A stretch of 64,000 nucleotides of DNA, taken from contig NC_084922.1 of NCBI RefSeq assembly GCF_958298935.1, positions 47,709,458 through 47,773,457 on the forward strand. Direction: 5' to 3'. Under the pieces are notes generated by a model that was not told the origin of the DNA, did no database searches, and was given only the letters and a program-made list of their open reading frames with translations. Below, piece by piece: positions 49,781-60,000 of this stretch; position 1 is the first letter of the stretch, and each line of letters starts with the position of its first letter. A program made the position numbers and the translations under genes. The DNA comes from Phragmites australis (Eukaryota; Streptophyta; Magnoliopsida; Poales; Poaceae).

Positions 49781-51238
49781 AAATGTAATCTCTCTAGAAT
49801 CACAGATCCGATATTTGATCCGTTTGAAACATATATATTGTTAGAAAAAAATATGCTTAACAAAATAAGATCTATGAAGACTATATTTTGATGAGGTTTT
49901 AGATCATTATATAGTTATAACATGGTATTACTTTTATAGTAACTGACATATCTTGTGGATCATAACTATACTATTTTTGAGATCGTAACTGGATCAATTA
50001 TGATCCCAAAATAGTATAGTTACATCATATATTTTTGTATTAACTGACCTATCTTGTGAATCGTAACTATACTCCTTTTAAGATGTAATTGAGGATGGAC
50101 GTAGAGTTGAACAAGTTACAATCACATGACAAAAATCACATAATTACAACTATAGAAGGTACCAAATTATGACCATATATATTTGTAGTAACCGATATAT
50201 CTTATGGATCACAACTATACTGTTTTTGGGATCATAAGTGGAAGGTGACGTAACAGTGAACTACAATACGTCTAGACACATAATAGATATACACCTAGTG
50301 TGTAGCGTATTATTCTATATCGTTTTACTACTGTAATTTTGTTCAATCGGTATATAATAATAGAGAAATTCTACGATTTGCCATCGAATAACTACCGATT
50401 CTACAATTCGCCATCGAATAAATTCTGTTTACTTCTATATCATCGAATAAATGTTTCAGTTACTTATATGCCATCGGCTTCCGATACTACTCTCCGCTGT
50501 ACTGTTAAGCTTATTATGAACAGTACTCGAGAATAAAAAAAGTCACAAAAAATATGTCGATTTTTGTGCATGCTCTATAATTCATAATCAACCCATTTTA
50601 ACTGTATTCACCTAAAAATGCTGTGTAAAATTCAAACTAAAATTTCTCAAAATTTGCTACTTTTGTAATACTGTGCATTACAAAGAACTCACTTTTTCAT
50701 CGCGGGAGATAATTTTAGAAATTATTACATCACATTAGAGGAATATTAGTAAATTTTCTCAGATTTTTTGTAAATTTTTATGAGGCTTAAAAATTGCAAG
50801 AAGTTACAAAAGTAGTACATTTTGAAGAATTTTAGTTTGAATTCTACACAGTATTTTTAGGTGAATACAGTTAAAACGGGTTGATTATGAATTATAGAGC
50901 GTGCACAAAAATCGACATATTTTTTGCGACTTTTTTTAATTCTCAAGTACTGTTCATAATAAGCTGAACAGTACCGCGGAGGGTAGTATCGGAAGCCGAT
51001 GGCATATAAGGAACTGAAATATTTATTCGATGGTATAAAAATAAACAGAATTTATTCGATGGTGAATTGTAGAATCGATAGTTATTCGATGGCAAATCGT
51101 AGAATTTCTCATAATAATAAGCTACAACTAGGATGCAAAATAGTGCACATATATATATATATAAATATATATATGTATACATATATATGTATATGTATAT
51201 GTATATGTATACATATATATGTATATGTATATATATAT
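49780..51238. repeat. First copy of a tandemly duplicated block (B1), interrupted by a foldback
   Basis: Degenerate repeats of phrases such as AACTATACTGTTTTTGGGAT, ACATAATTACAACTA and ACTGACCTATCTTGTG recur about every 80-130 bases. The same material returns at 51481-51956 (B2) at roughly 75-80 percent identity by eye. A foldback element at 50363-51110 splits this first copy, and a TA-rich run (about 51150-51238) ends it. Confidence 0.55.
50354..51119. mobile_element. Foldback (Mutator-like) element with 9-bp duplications
   Basis: The body 50363-51110 (748 bp) consists of two inverted arms of about 330 bases around a spacer of about 100 bases. Both ends read GAGAAATTCTACGATTTGCC inward. ATAATAATA flanks it on both sides (50354-50362 and 51111-51119), fitting the 9-base duplications of Mutator-like elements, although this duplication is low-complexity. 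No coding capacity. A transcript through it would form a long hairpin. Confidence 0.7.
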
Positions 51239-51480
51239 GCATGAATCCAATAAGAACGACCTTCTTCAGGTGGAATCGTAAGGTGACCTAAGTTGCATTT
51301 CTATTTAGAAAAAAATATGAATAAACTATCTTTTTATTCCTATATATGTTAGAAATGGTATTGGGTCAGGATTTTATGTGCAGTCAATACTGTTCATGTG
51401 CAGTCATATTTGTCTAACAATAAAATTGAAGAGACCACTCTCCTAGCTAGCCAGTAAAGCCTTGAGATAAAACAAAGTTA
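51239..51480 (+). repeat. Direct repeat A1
   Basis: Begins GCATGAATCCAATAAGAACG and ends AAAACAAAGTTA. The same block returns at 51957-52207 with few mismatches and one small insertion. Confidence 0.85.
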
Positions 51481-51894
51481 CGACAGCACAGATAATTGAG
51501 TTACAATCATGTGATAAAAAAGTAAATTACGATAACAACTATACTGCTTTTTGAATCGTAACTGAGGTATGCGCAGAGGTGATCCAGTTGCGATCATAAT
51601 TACGACTAAGAACATAGTCAGCTACGACAGCATAGATAGTTGAGTTACGATCGCGTGACAAAAAAGTCAGTTACGATAGAAACTATACTGTTTTTTAGAT
51701 TGTAACTGGGAGTGTATGCAGAGGTGACCTAGTTGTGATCATAGAACAAAAAATTACATAATTACAACTAGATAAGTTAGCCGGTAATGATCATATATGT
51801 TTGTAGTGACTGATCTATCTTGTGAGTCACAACTATACTGTTTTTAAACATAACTGCGGGTGGCGCAACAGTGAACTACAGTGCACCTAGGCAC

Positions 51895-51948
<54 letters not shown>

Positions 51949-51956
51949 TAAACAAT
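51481..51956. repeat. Second copy of the degenerate block (B2) ending in a TA run
   Basis: Related to 49780-50330 (shared phrases AACTATACTGTTTTT and CACCTAGGCACATAATA). It ends in an uninterrupted TA run at about 51898-51945. Confidence 0.55.
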
Positions 51957-52207
51957 GCATGAATCCAATAAGAACGACCTTTTTCAGGTGGAATAGTAAG
52001 GTGAGCTAAGTTGCATTTCTATTTAGAAAAAAATATGAATATACTATCTTTTTATTCCTATATATGTACAGGATAGGAGAAATGGTATTGGGTCAGGATT
52101 TTATGTGTAGTCGATACTTTTCATGTGCAGTCATATTTGTCTAACATTAAAATTGAAGAGACCAGTCTCCTAGCTAGCCAGTAAAGCCTCGTGATAAAAC
52201 AAAGTTA
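51957..52207 (+). repeat. Direct repeat A2
   Basis: Second copy of the block at 51239-51480, visibly more than 90 percent identical. A1-B2-A2 after B1 implies a tandem duplication of one B+A unit. Confidence 0.85.
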
Positions 52208-52521
52208 AGCACACATAAAATATGGATGTTTTTGTTGTTTTTCAAGGAAATAAATATTTATTCTGGTGCTAGCAATAATAAAGGAAAGAAAAACAGAGAT
52301 CGGTCGTAGAAATTGTTGTCAGCATACTAACAATATTATTGGGGGAGTAGTGTGCGCAGGTAAAAGTGCCATGATGTGATGTTCTTTATACTTGTGCTCC
52401 TTGTCACCTCTTGTGGACCCCAAAAAATCAATAAATATCAAAGTAATTCCGGATTATATAATAACCAAAGCAGAAACCATTCAAGAGATAAATAGCAAAA
52501 CTACTTTAGTATTTGTGTACT

Positions 52522-52784
52522 TACTACCTCCGATCGGAAATAAGAGTCCATTTATATTTGTCCCAAGTTAAATATTTCTAACTTTGACCTTCAATGGCTG
52601 AAAAATGATATAGATTGTCAACATAAGGTTGATATAACTAGATGCATTATGATAAATTCTTTCATAATATATACTAACTATTTCTATTTTAAATAATATA
52701 TTTTATAGATATTATTAGTTAAAATATCATATTAGAGACTGTGTCAATATCCTAATAAACTTATATTTGAGATTAGAGGAAGTA
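52522..52784. mobile_element. Stowaway-like MITE
   Basis: The ends CTACCTCCGATCGGAAATAA and the inverse CTTCCTCTAATCTCAAATAT form an imperfect inverted repeat between TA dinucleotides (52522-52523 and 52783-52784). The short AT-rich body fits Tc1/mariner-derived Stowaway elements. Confidence 0.65.
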
Positions 52785-52984
52785 GATCTCAGGTGGAAGA
52801 TCGAGAGAGAAGGTAGTCAGTGTCTACAGTTAGAATCAGACTATCGGCTGGAAAGAACGAATTTGCGCATCTAGTTTCCCTTCACATCAGTGGCGGACGT
52901 ATGATAGACCTTCAGGGAGTCTAACTGCTTCTTCTATCTCAAGAAGATGTGCTATTCCCTCATTCATAGCCCAAAAATTGATGA

Positions 52985-53002
52985 GGGGGGGGGGGGGGGG
53001 GG
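52985..53002 (+). repeat. G homopolymer of 18
   Basis: An uninterrupted run of 18 G. It could form a G-quadruplex and is also a common place for sequencing or assembly errors. Confidence 0.9.
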
Positions 53003-53470
53003 CTGTGTGCCAGCCGGTAGAGGGGACTTATGATTAAGATGGCGCATTGCTACATTCATGGAACATGTACTCCAGCTTGTACGTACGTGATATATACTCC
53101 TACTTCACTGGACAAATGAAGTGTAAGTACTGTCACCAATTGTTGGAGTCTTAAAGCATCCACAAGTTCCTTTCATTGAACTGTGAGTTAAGAATGTAAT
53201 TAGTAGTACACTGCATGCCAAAGTTGGCTTAGGTAGTTTGAGATGCAAACCAAAGGTTAGCGGTGAAGCCGGACTGCATGCATGTACGTAGGTACAAAGA
53301 AAATAATAAAGGCCTGCCTGTATGGCGTGGATCGTTCAAACCCTAGTAAGCAGCATGCACTGGCCTAGGAGAAATCAACGGAGAGCACTCGTGCGGTGCC
53401 TCCTCGTAAACACTGTAAAGATAACAGATTGTATAAGATAATTACTCCGCTTTGCATGCAGCTAACCATG

Positions 53471-53474
<4 letters not shown>

Positions 53475-53541
<67 letters not shown>
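53475..53541. repeat. (GA)n microsatellite
   Basis: An uninterrupted GA run of about 67 bases. Confidence 0.95.
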
Positions 53542-53544
<3 letters not shown>

Positions 53545-54145
53545 GGAGGCAATCCCACTGAAAACACTTGCATTGATTTGGGCAGCTTTTGTGGGACTAG
53601 GCTCTCGCTGAGCCGTTTGAAGACTACGTAGATCGATCGACTGGCTGACATGCTAGCACTGCCATAGAGTACTACTAGTAGCTAGCTATAGTAGCAGCGA
53701 AGCAGTAGCTTCTTAGCTCTAGCTCTGTCACAGTCCAACTCTATGGCCGCATTTTCTGATGACCCGTGCTCCTTCCTGACACAGTCATGCATGCAATGCA
53801 GGCATGGAATCTGAGCATGCAGAGCTCTAGAATGTCATGTCTCATGCAAATCCAACACAAATCTAGCAGATGCATACGTTGCAAAAATAATGCATGATAA
53901 TGTGCAGCTTGGACGTTTTTTTTGCCCATGCATGCTTGACGGCTAAACATAGCTACTGTAACTGTTAGAGGACTTTTCGTTTAGTTGATTCATCAGAAGA
54001 ACAGGCAAGTTAGCTTTAGAATTGCTACTTCTAGTGTGACTCGGTACAGCCGTTTTTATTCTCTTCATGATTAATTAGTTTGTTGCATGCATATGCTCTA
54101 TGTAAATGAGATACAAAACCTGAAGTAGCGAACCTTTTCTACCTA

Positions 54146-54650
54146 AAAGAGAGTGATTAGGGCCTTGTACGTATCTGCCGAACCTTTTCTAGCTTTGCTG
54201 GAGTCCGTCTCTGAACTGACCTCACGTGACCTTGGCCTCTTGCTCTTGCATGACAAAACGGGGTGGTTCTTGGTCAAACGATAGGGATCGATAAAGCTTA
54301 GATTCTCCATGGTCCTACTCCTTATATTACTACCACTGTCCACTGTGGTTCGTTTGTGCTTGCAATGCCATCCTCTTCTTTTTTTGAGGAACGCAATGCA
54401 TCTTCTAGTCCATCTTGTCTCGTACTCCCGCGTAGTCTGGATTCCGCCGCGGCCCAAGGAGTTGTTGTACTGGGCGCCCGCGGCCGGAAGCCCAGAGCGC
54501 AAAAAGCCCAAGAACAGCCGGCGATTCTTCCGCACCCACGACCCACGACGGTTCGCGAGCCTCAACGCCGGCCCAGTCGATTGGCAGAGCGGATCGAGAC
54601 GCCTGCGCGTGGAGCTTTTTTTATTTTTATGTTTGAACATAAATAATTAA
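54146..54650. other. Ambiguous open region, unrecognised
   Basis: On the minus strand an ATG at about 54310 opens MENLSFIDPYRLTKNHPVLS and runs on with a basic KSKRPRSREVSSETDSSKAR stretch to a stop near 54143. It could be a first exon or a fragment of a nuclear protein gene, but I know no match and see no following exon. On the plus strand the GC-rich part has only shadow frames. Confidence 0.25.
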
Positions 54651-54959
54651 ATAAATAAGCGTCCGTTGAAAAAAATTACAAAAATAGACGTTTACCGTAC
54701 TGTTATGAGACGGTAAATTAGTAGATGAAATAATTAAATAAATAGACGCTTGATAAAAAAATTTACAAGAACATACGTCTATCATGAAACGGAGCCTTAC
54801 CACCCCTACGTGAACGGTAAGCTCTCACCCATACATGATGGTCTTTACCGTCTTTTGATTGGGTAGCTAGACCCTTATCACCTCTTTAGACTATGATAAT
54901 CCACTCGTATGAATAGTACTCAACAGGAGTATAGTTAATGTCTCAATTCCCCTCTCATT

Positions 54960-55270
54960 TCTCTATTTACATTAGCTGTATTCCGTTATTTTAAAAATCA
55001 TATAATTTTCTTACACATGTTCTATAATCTATCTGTAATTCATTTTAATTTAATTCACTTAAAAAATCTTATGTAGAATTTAAATTAAAATTCTCAAAAA
55101 TACTACTTTTATAAATTCTAACAATTTTTAGGGCATCAAATAAATTTTCAAAAAATCTGAAAAAATTCACTAACATTCTTCCTATGTGATAGACTAATTT
55201 CTAAAATTATTTCCAGACCTAAGTTATATGGTGAAAAAGTAAATTCCTTTATAATACTCTATTTATATGT
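54960..55270. repeat. Decayed relative of the foldback arm sequence
   Basis: Phrases here (TTCTATAATCTATC, AATTCACTTAAAAAATC, TAGAATTTAAATTAAAATTC, then TACTACTTTTATAA and GATAGACTAATTTCTAAAATT) parallel, in order, those of the foldback at about 50570-50760. It is probably a diverged member of the same family. Confidence 0.5.
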
Positions 55271-55369
55271 TTTAGAGTCAAAATCTCTATATTTAACTAT
55301 AGGGATATATTTAGGGAATTTTTTGAAGATGCTCTTAATGTCGTATTGTTCTTTAGGTTTGAATTATCG

Positions 55370-55545
55370 ATTCTTGATCAATACTAGCATATTTTCGTCC
55401 CGATAACACTATTTCTGGTTTTATGGTACTATCAACGTCAAATTCGTTTCTGGTATTATCATTATCAACTTTAGTTCCGAACGAAAATATGAAACTGAAA
55501 GTGGTTTCAACCTTTTCCAATGTTTTTAATTGTTTTCATCCTAAA
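55370..55545. repeat. Possible hAT (Ac/Ds-like) terminal remnant
   Basis: A stretch rich in GTTTC/GAAAC-type phrases that ends TTTTCATCCTAAACG, similar in style to Ac/Ds-type element ends. No partner end or duplication was found, so this is tentative. Confidence 0.3.
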
Positions 55546-56085
55546 CGAAACGAATTGTATTGGTTTTTAAACTATGCAGGTTTTTTCGTGTCACTGATGG
55601 CCCGAACCGCGACGCAAGTTTTGACCCTAGCCCGGCAGGTTGGCGAGTCAACGCGCGTGCTGCGCCAGCAAAGCAAGCCACGAAAGGGGAAGTGCTCGGG
55701 CTCCAATACCAAGCAACATCGGCCCAAGGCGTCCACCGTTCCCGCGTGGGCCTTATCGTCTTGCACTGTTGCACAGTAGCGCCACCCGTTCTCCCCCCTC
55801 TCGTCGTGACCGGCTCAGCTGCCCCGTCATACGAAGGCGCGCGGTGCGGGTAGAGACGTGGGAGTGAGAGTAGGTCACGAGTCAATGGATGGAATGGAAT
55901 AGTGCCACGGTCACATTACGGCTGCAGCTACGTTTGCCTACTCTGCATGGGGGCTACGGTGACCCACTGTTCGCTCCTGAGTCCTTAGCCTGCCTGTCTA
56001 CGATGTCAGTAGTTTTCAGCTTCAGCACCATCGTGTGCCTAAGTCTGTGCTCCGCACTTTAACTGCCCACGCTCTAGCGAGAACT

Positions 56086-56292
56086 GCTCACTCCGTTCAG
56101 AAATAATACACGTATTTTTTTAAAAACAAATGTTGTCTACTTTAATTAATATTTTATCAAATTATAATAATATCTAGTATATAAAAATTATATAACTAGA
56201 TTTATAATTTAAAATAATTTCATATGTATATTATTTTTATAAATGATATATTTTATTGCCAAATAAATACTTTACTTTCTAAACGAAGAGTA
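56086..56292. mobile_element. Stowaway-like MITE
   Basis: CTCACTCCGTTCAGAAATAA at the left and the inverse of AGTACTCTTCGTTTAGAAAG at the right, around an AT-rich body of about 160 bases. Confidence 0.5.
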
Positions 56293-56642
56293 CTGCCCAG
56301 CACTACTGTGAAACCGCTGCGTTGACATGCCGCTACGACCAAATGAACAGTCCATAATAAACGCCTTGTTCTGGAAACTCTGCTCCACGTGCCAACCACT
56401 AACTCCAACCATTATCCCTGTCCCACACTGAACCAACCCGTTGCATGCTATTGCAATGACACATGGGCCCAACACTAACCAGTCCTTTCCGGGCCCACAA
56501 GTCGCACCGGATTCCCAATAACTTCTTCTAACTTTGAGAGAGACGATGCGACGCGTGTAAACCAAGGCTTCTGCTACAGTGTACTTCCAGTGACTGAGTA
56601 GTGGGCCGAAACCTAGGTTGTTCTTCTGCGAGCCCACGAATC

Positions 56643-56825
56643 TGAGTTTTTAAAAATATTTTTCATATTAATTTAATAGAGCATTGCAAAAATATTACGC
56701 GTTTTCAAAAAATTGCAAAAATGACCTGCTTATAAATCTCTGCAAACGCATAATATTTTTGCAATGTTTCAAAAACTCCAACCTTTCTATTAACATACTA
56801 TTATTTTAAAAAAAATATTCCCACA
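56643..56825. repeat. Inverted repeat around GCATTGCAAAAATATTACGC
   Basis: GCATTGCAAAAATATTACGC near 56683 is mirrored by GCATAATATTTTTGCAATGT near 56748, with further paired flanks to about 56643 and 56825. It is a short foldback or MITE about 300 bases upstream of the lipase start. Confidence 0.55.
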
Positions 56826-57096
56826 AATCTCTGATCAAATCTGAGAATTCATTTCCGTCTTCTTCGTACCCATACCAACTTTTCCGTGGGAGAGGGCGCA
56901 GCAAAACCGAGTCGCTCAACTGCCAACCAAATGGCGCACAAAGCAAAGCACACGCTCACTGACGCCCCCCCATGGCCCCACCTCCCCTTAAAGAAACCCA
57001 AGCAACGCCAAGCAACCACCAGCTAGTGCTAGTCTGGTGCGCCTCCACCTCGTCGCCTCCGCCTTCTCGGCCTCGCCGCCCCGAGGCGGAACCCCC

Positions 57097-60000
57097 ATGG
57101 CCGCCGGCGTGCTGTCCACCGTCCGGTGGGCCACCGCGTGCGCGGCGCTGCTCAACGCCGCGGCAGCCTCCACGGGCGCCGCCGTCGCGGCCGTCTCGCT
57201 CCGGCGCTGTGGCGGGCTCGGCGCCGCCGCCGCCGCCGCGTCGGCTGCCTCGGCGGTGAGGCTCCTCGCCTCCGCGGCGGCGGGGTTCGCGCAAGGCGCC
57301 GCCGCCTCCGCCATCGCTGCTGGTGCCATCGGGGCCCACGTCGACAGCGAGCGCGACCTCCGCCAACTCTCCCGTGTAAGCTCCAAGCTCCAGAGCCTAA
57401 TGCAATCTTGTGTTCTATTTACTCCTCTGTAAATTGCAGATTACTAACTCCTAAAATGAGAAGCATTAAATTGTTCAAAAATGGCATGGGGAGTAGTAAT
57501 GCTATTTGAAGCCTAGGGGTAACGGTAATAACGGCATCCATGGCCGAATTGGAGCGAGCCCGTGCTCAAAAGAGCTGCCTTTTATTTGGAAATATGAAAA
57601 TTCTCCTTGATTCATGCCACTTGGGTTTCCAGAGTCCAGACCTGGCGGGGAGGTGGTGATCATGTCGTATTCAGTGCTTGGTGGTTCCGGACAATGGGGC
57701 CCTCAGATAGGCTTCCGTGGTGTTGGGTGCTCACAATGCAGTGTCGGTTCTTGTGAGCAGAGCCGTTTTGGCTTCATCCCCTGAGGATTTCCATGGGCAT
57801 AGCGAGATGGCGGTGATGACCGTGTTGCTTGTTGCCAGCTTTATGGTTTACTTCATGCTGTCGCCTGGGAGAGCCCAGAGTGCTCTGGCTGCTGCCATCG
57901 TGCGCTCTGCCTTTGCAGCTCGCAGCATTAGTATAGCTGGGTCTTTGACATCTTTGCATCCATCAAAGATAAAGATATAATTCATCGAAAAACGAGAGAA
58001 GGATATTCTTAATTACTTGAATAATTCTGTTGCCGCTGAAGTCATACTGATGAATTTGTCTTGACAATTTTCCCTTCATCAGCATGGAACAATCGCAATT
58101 ACTTCCTCCAATATATCTCGATTAGTGATAGTTTGTCCTCCTATTGTTTTGTTTTTTAAACTAATTGCCTTGTAGCGTGATTAGTGTTAACAGAATGCAT
58201 ATCTGACTTGGATTTAGATTTCTTGTAGTAGTACCTGAAGCTTTATTCTTTTTGCGGACAGCTACGGTACAAGAAATGGCTTTGGTGGACACGGTTTGGA
58301 ATGGTCATTACAATGCTGCAATTTGTGTTGGCAACTTATTTGATGTGCATCATCATAAAGGATGTCTTGGCCGTAGGTTCTTCAAGACAGTGCTTTTCAG
58401 GTACATTCACAATACCATAAACTATTTTTTGGGGATGGGATTAGATAAGACGTTTGTTGAGACTTGATACTGGTATATCTTCCCTTTGACCCGGGAGTTA
58501 TTTTGACATGGTATGTAGGACTTGAAGACCCACCCTATGCGCAATAGTGCATTTTACTGGACTAAATTGTATTATTGAAGAAACTTATGCAGATTGTCCC
58601 CATAGATAAAGAATTTAATTTTTCAATTACTCTTTCTTCTGTTTTGTGTGCCCTTTATTCGTCATGCTTAAATTGCCGTTGTCAAAGAACGAGTCTGATA
58701 CATATAAGAAGAGGCAGCCTTTAATACTAATCACTGAGTCATGTTATGTGAATTTTATCAGGACACCATCAGGACAACAGTGGCCGTAATAACATCTTGT
58801 TAATAGTCTTTCTTGTCAGTATGTGGGTGGCAACTATAGTTCAATGCGCTACAGGTTCTGATGTACTAAGGTGGAGGTCATTTTATGCATCCCATGATAT
58901 TGCGTGGAGAGCTCACTACCGGGAGGTGTTTGATCATGGAATCCGTGAAGTCTTATGCTGTCTAGGGCGGGTTAAGTATTCGTATGTTCCTGTCTGGTGC
59001 CGATTTTTATATCCTAACATCATTGATACTTGAACAATCTCACTGACTTCATTCTTCACGTTGCTAGGAGTGTGTTGGAAGATGACGATATATGTGTTGT
59101 GGCGAAGTTATTGGGTGATCTTATGGCTTATCGCGCATCTGGAACTGGTCATCTTGAGCTCGTAGCAGGTTGATTTTCCATTTACCTTGCGATCCAAAAC
59201 TTAATTCTGTTCAGTTTTGGTGAATATATGTGTTTTTATCTTTGCCTAATGGATAAAAGCCCATAACATCAATGTGATTAAGATAGCAGCTACTTTAGAA
59301 GGGTAGTCAGGTAAGTCAGCTAAAATTATTAAGAAGCTGAATCTGCTATATCATGAGCCTTTTAAAGCCAAACGAAATTTTAAAGAACCATATTGGAACT
59401 TTGATTATTTGCCCTGGCAAGTGAAGAAAATGAAACTGTTCACTGTTAACTACTATTATCCAAGGTTTACAAAACCGTTTGGAGCACGAAAACCGAAACC
59501 CAATGGTAACCGAAAAATCACGGTTATCGTGATAACTGCTCGAAATTCAGCGAGAATTCGTTCAACATTCACTCGATCAAATTTGAAATTTGGCGAGAAT
59601 TTGGACCGAATCGATTGAACGGTAACCGCTTGGTTTGCACGGTTACCGAGCGGTTTTGCCAATTTATTGAGCCCATTTCCCGCATTGTCGGTAACCACTC
59701 GGTTATGTCGGTAACCATTTGGTTTTAGCGATATCGAACGGTTTTCTCGAATTTCAGTGATGTTCAACAAAAAAATCAAAAAAATCAAAAAAATGGCTCA
59801 ACCTTGTAAAATCAATAACTAATTCATTTGAGCTTCAAATCAAGTGAAACAAATTTTGTTGGTTTCCTTGTAACATGATCTACATGATAAAAGTATTTAT
59901 AGTCATAAAAAAGTTGATTATTTTCTGTGAGAAAATGTATTTGCTAAACCAAGTTAAATGCATAGTTTACTCTTTGCTAATCCAAAAATCATGAAACCAA

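Larger units (their letters stand above)
52208..54140. other. Intergenic, no gene seen
   Basis: AT-rich sequence with a Stowaway MITE, a G run and a GA microsatellite. No coding region is supported. Confidence 0.5.

Noticed and set aside
53396..53611. Arg-Glu and Ser-Leu repeat frames
   Set aside because: Both come from the GA microsatellite read on the two strands.
56956..57386. Minus-strand frames at the lipase first exon
   Set aside because: Shadows of the Ala-rich first exon of the lipase, which continues in frame over ten further exons.
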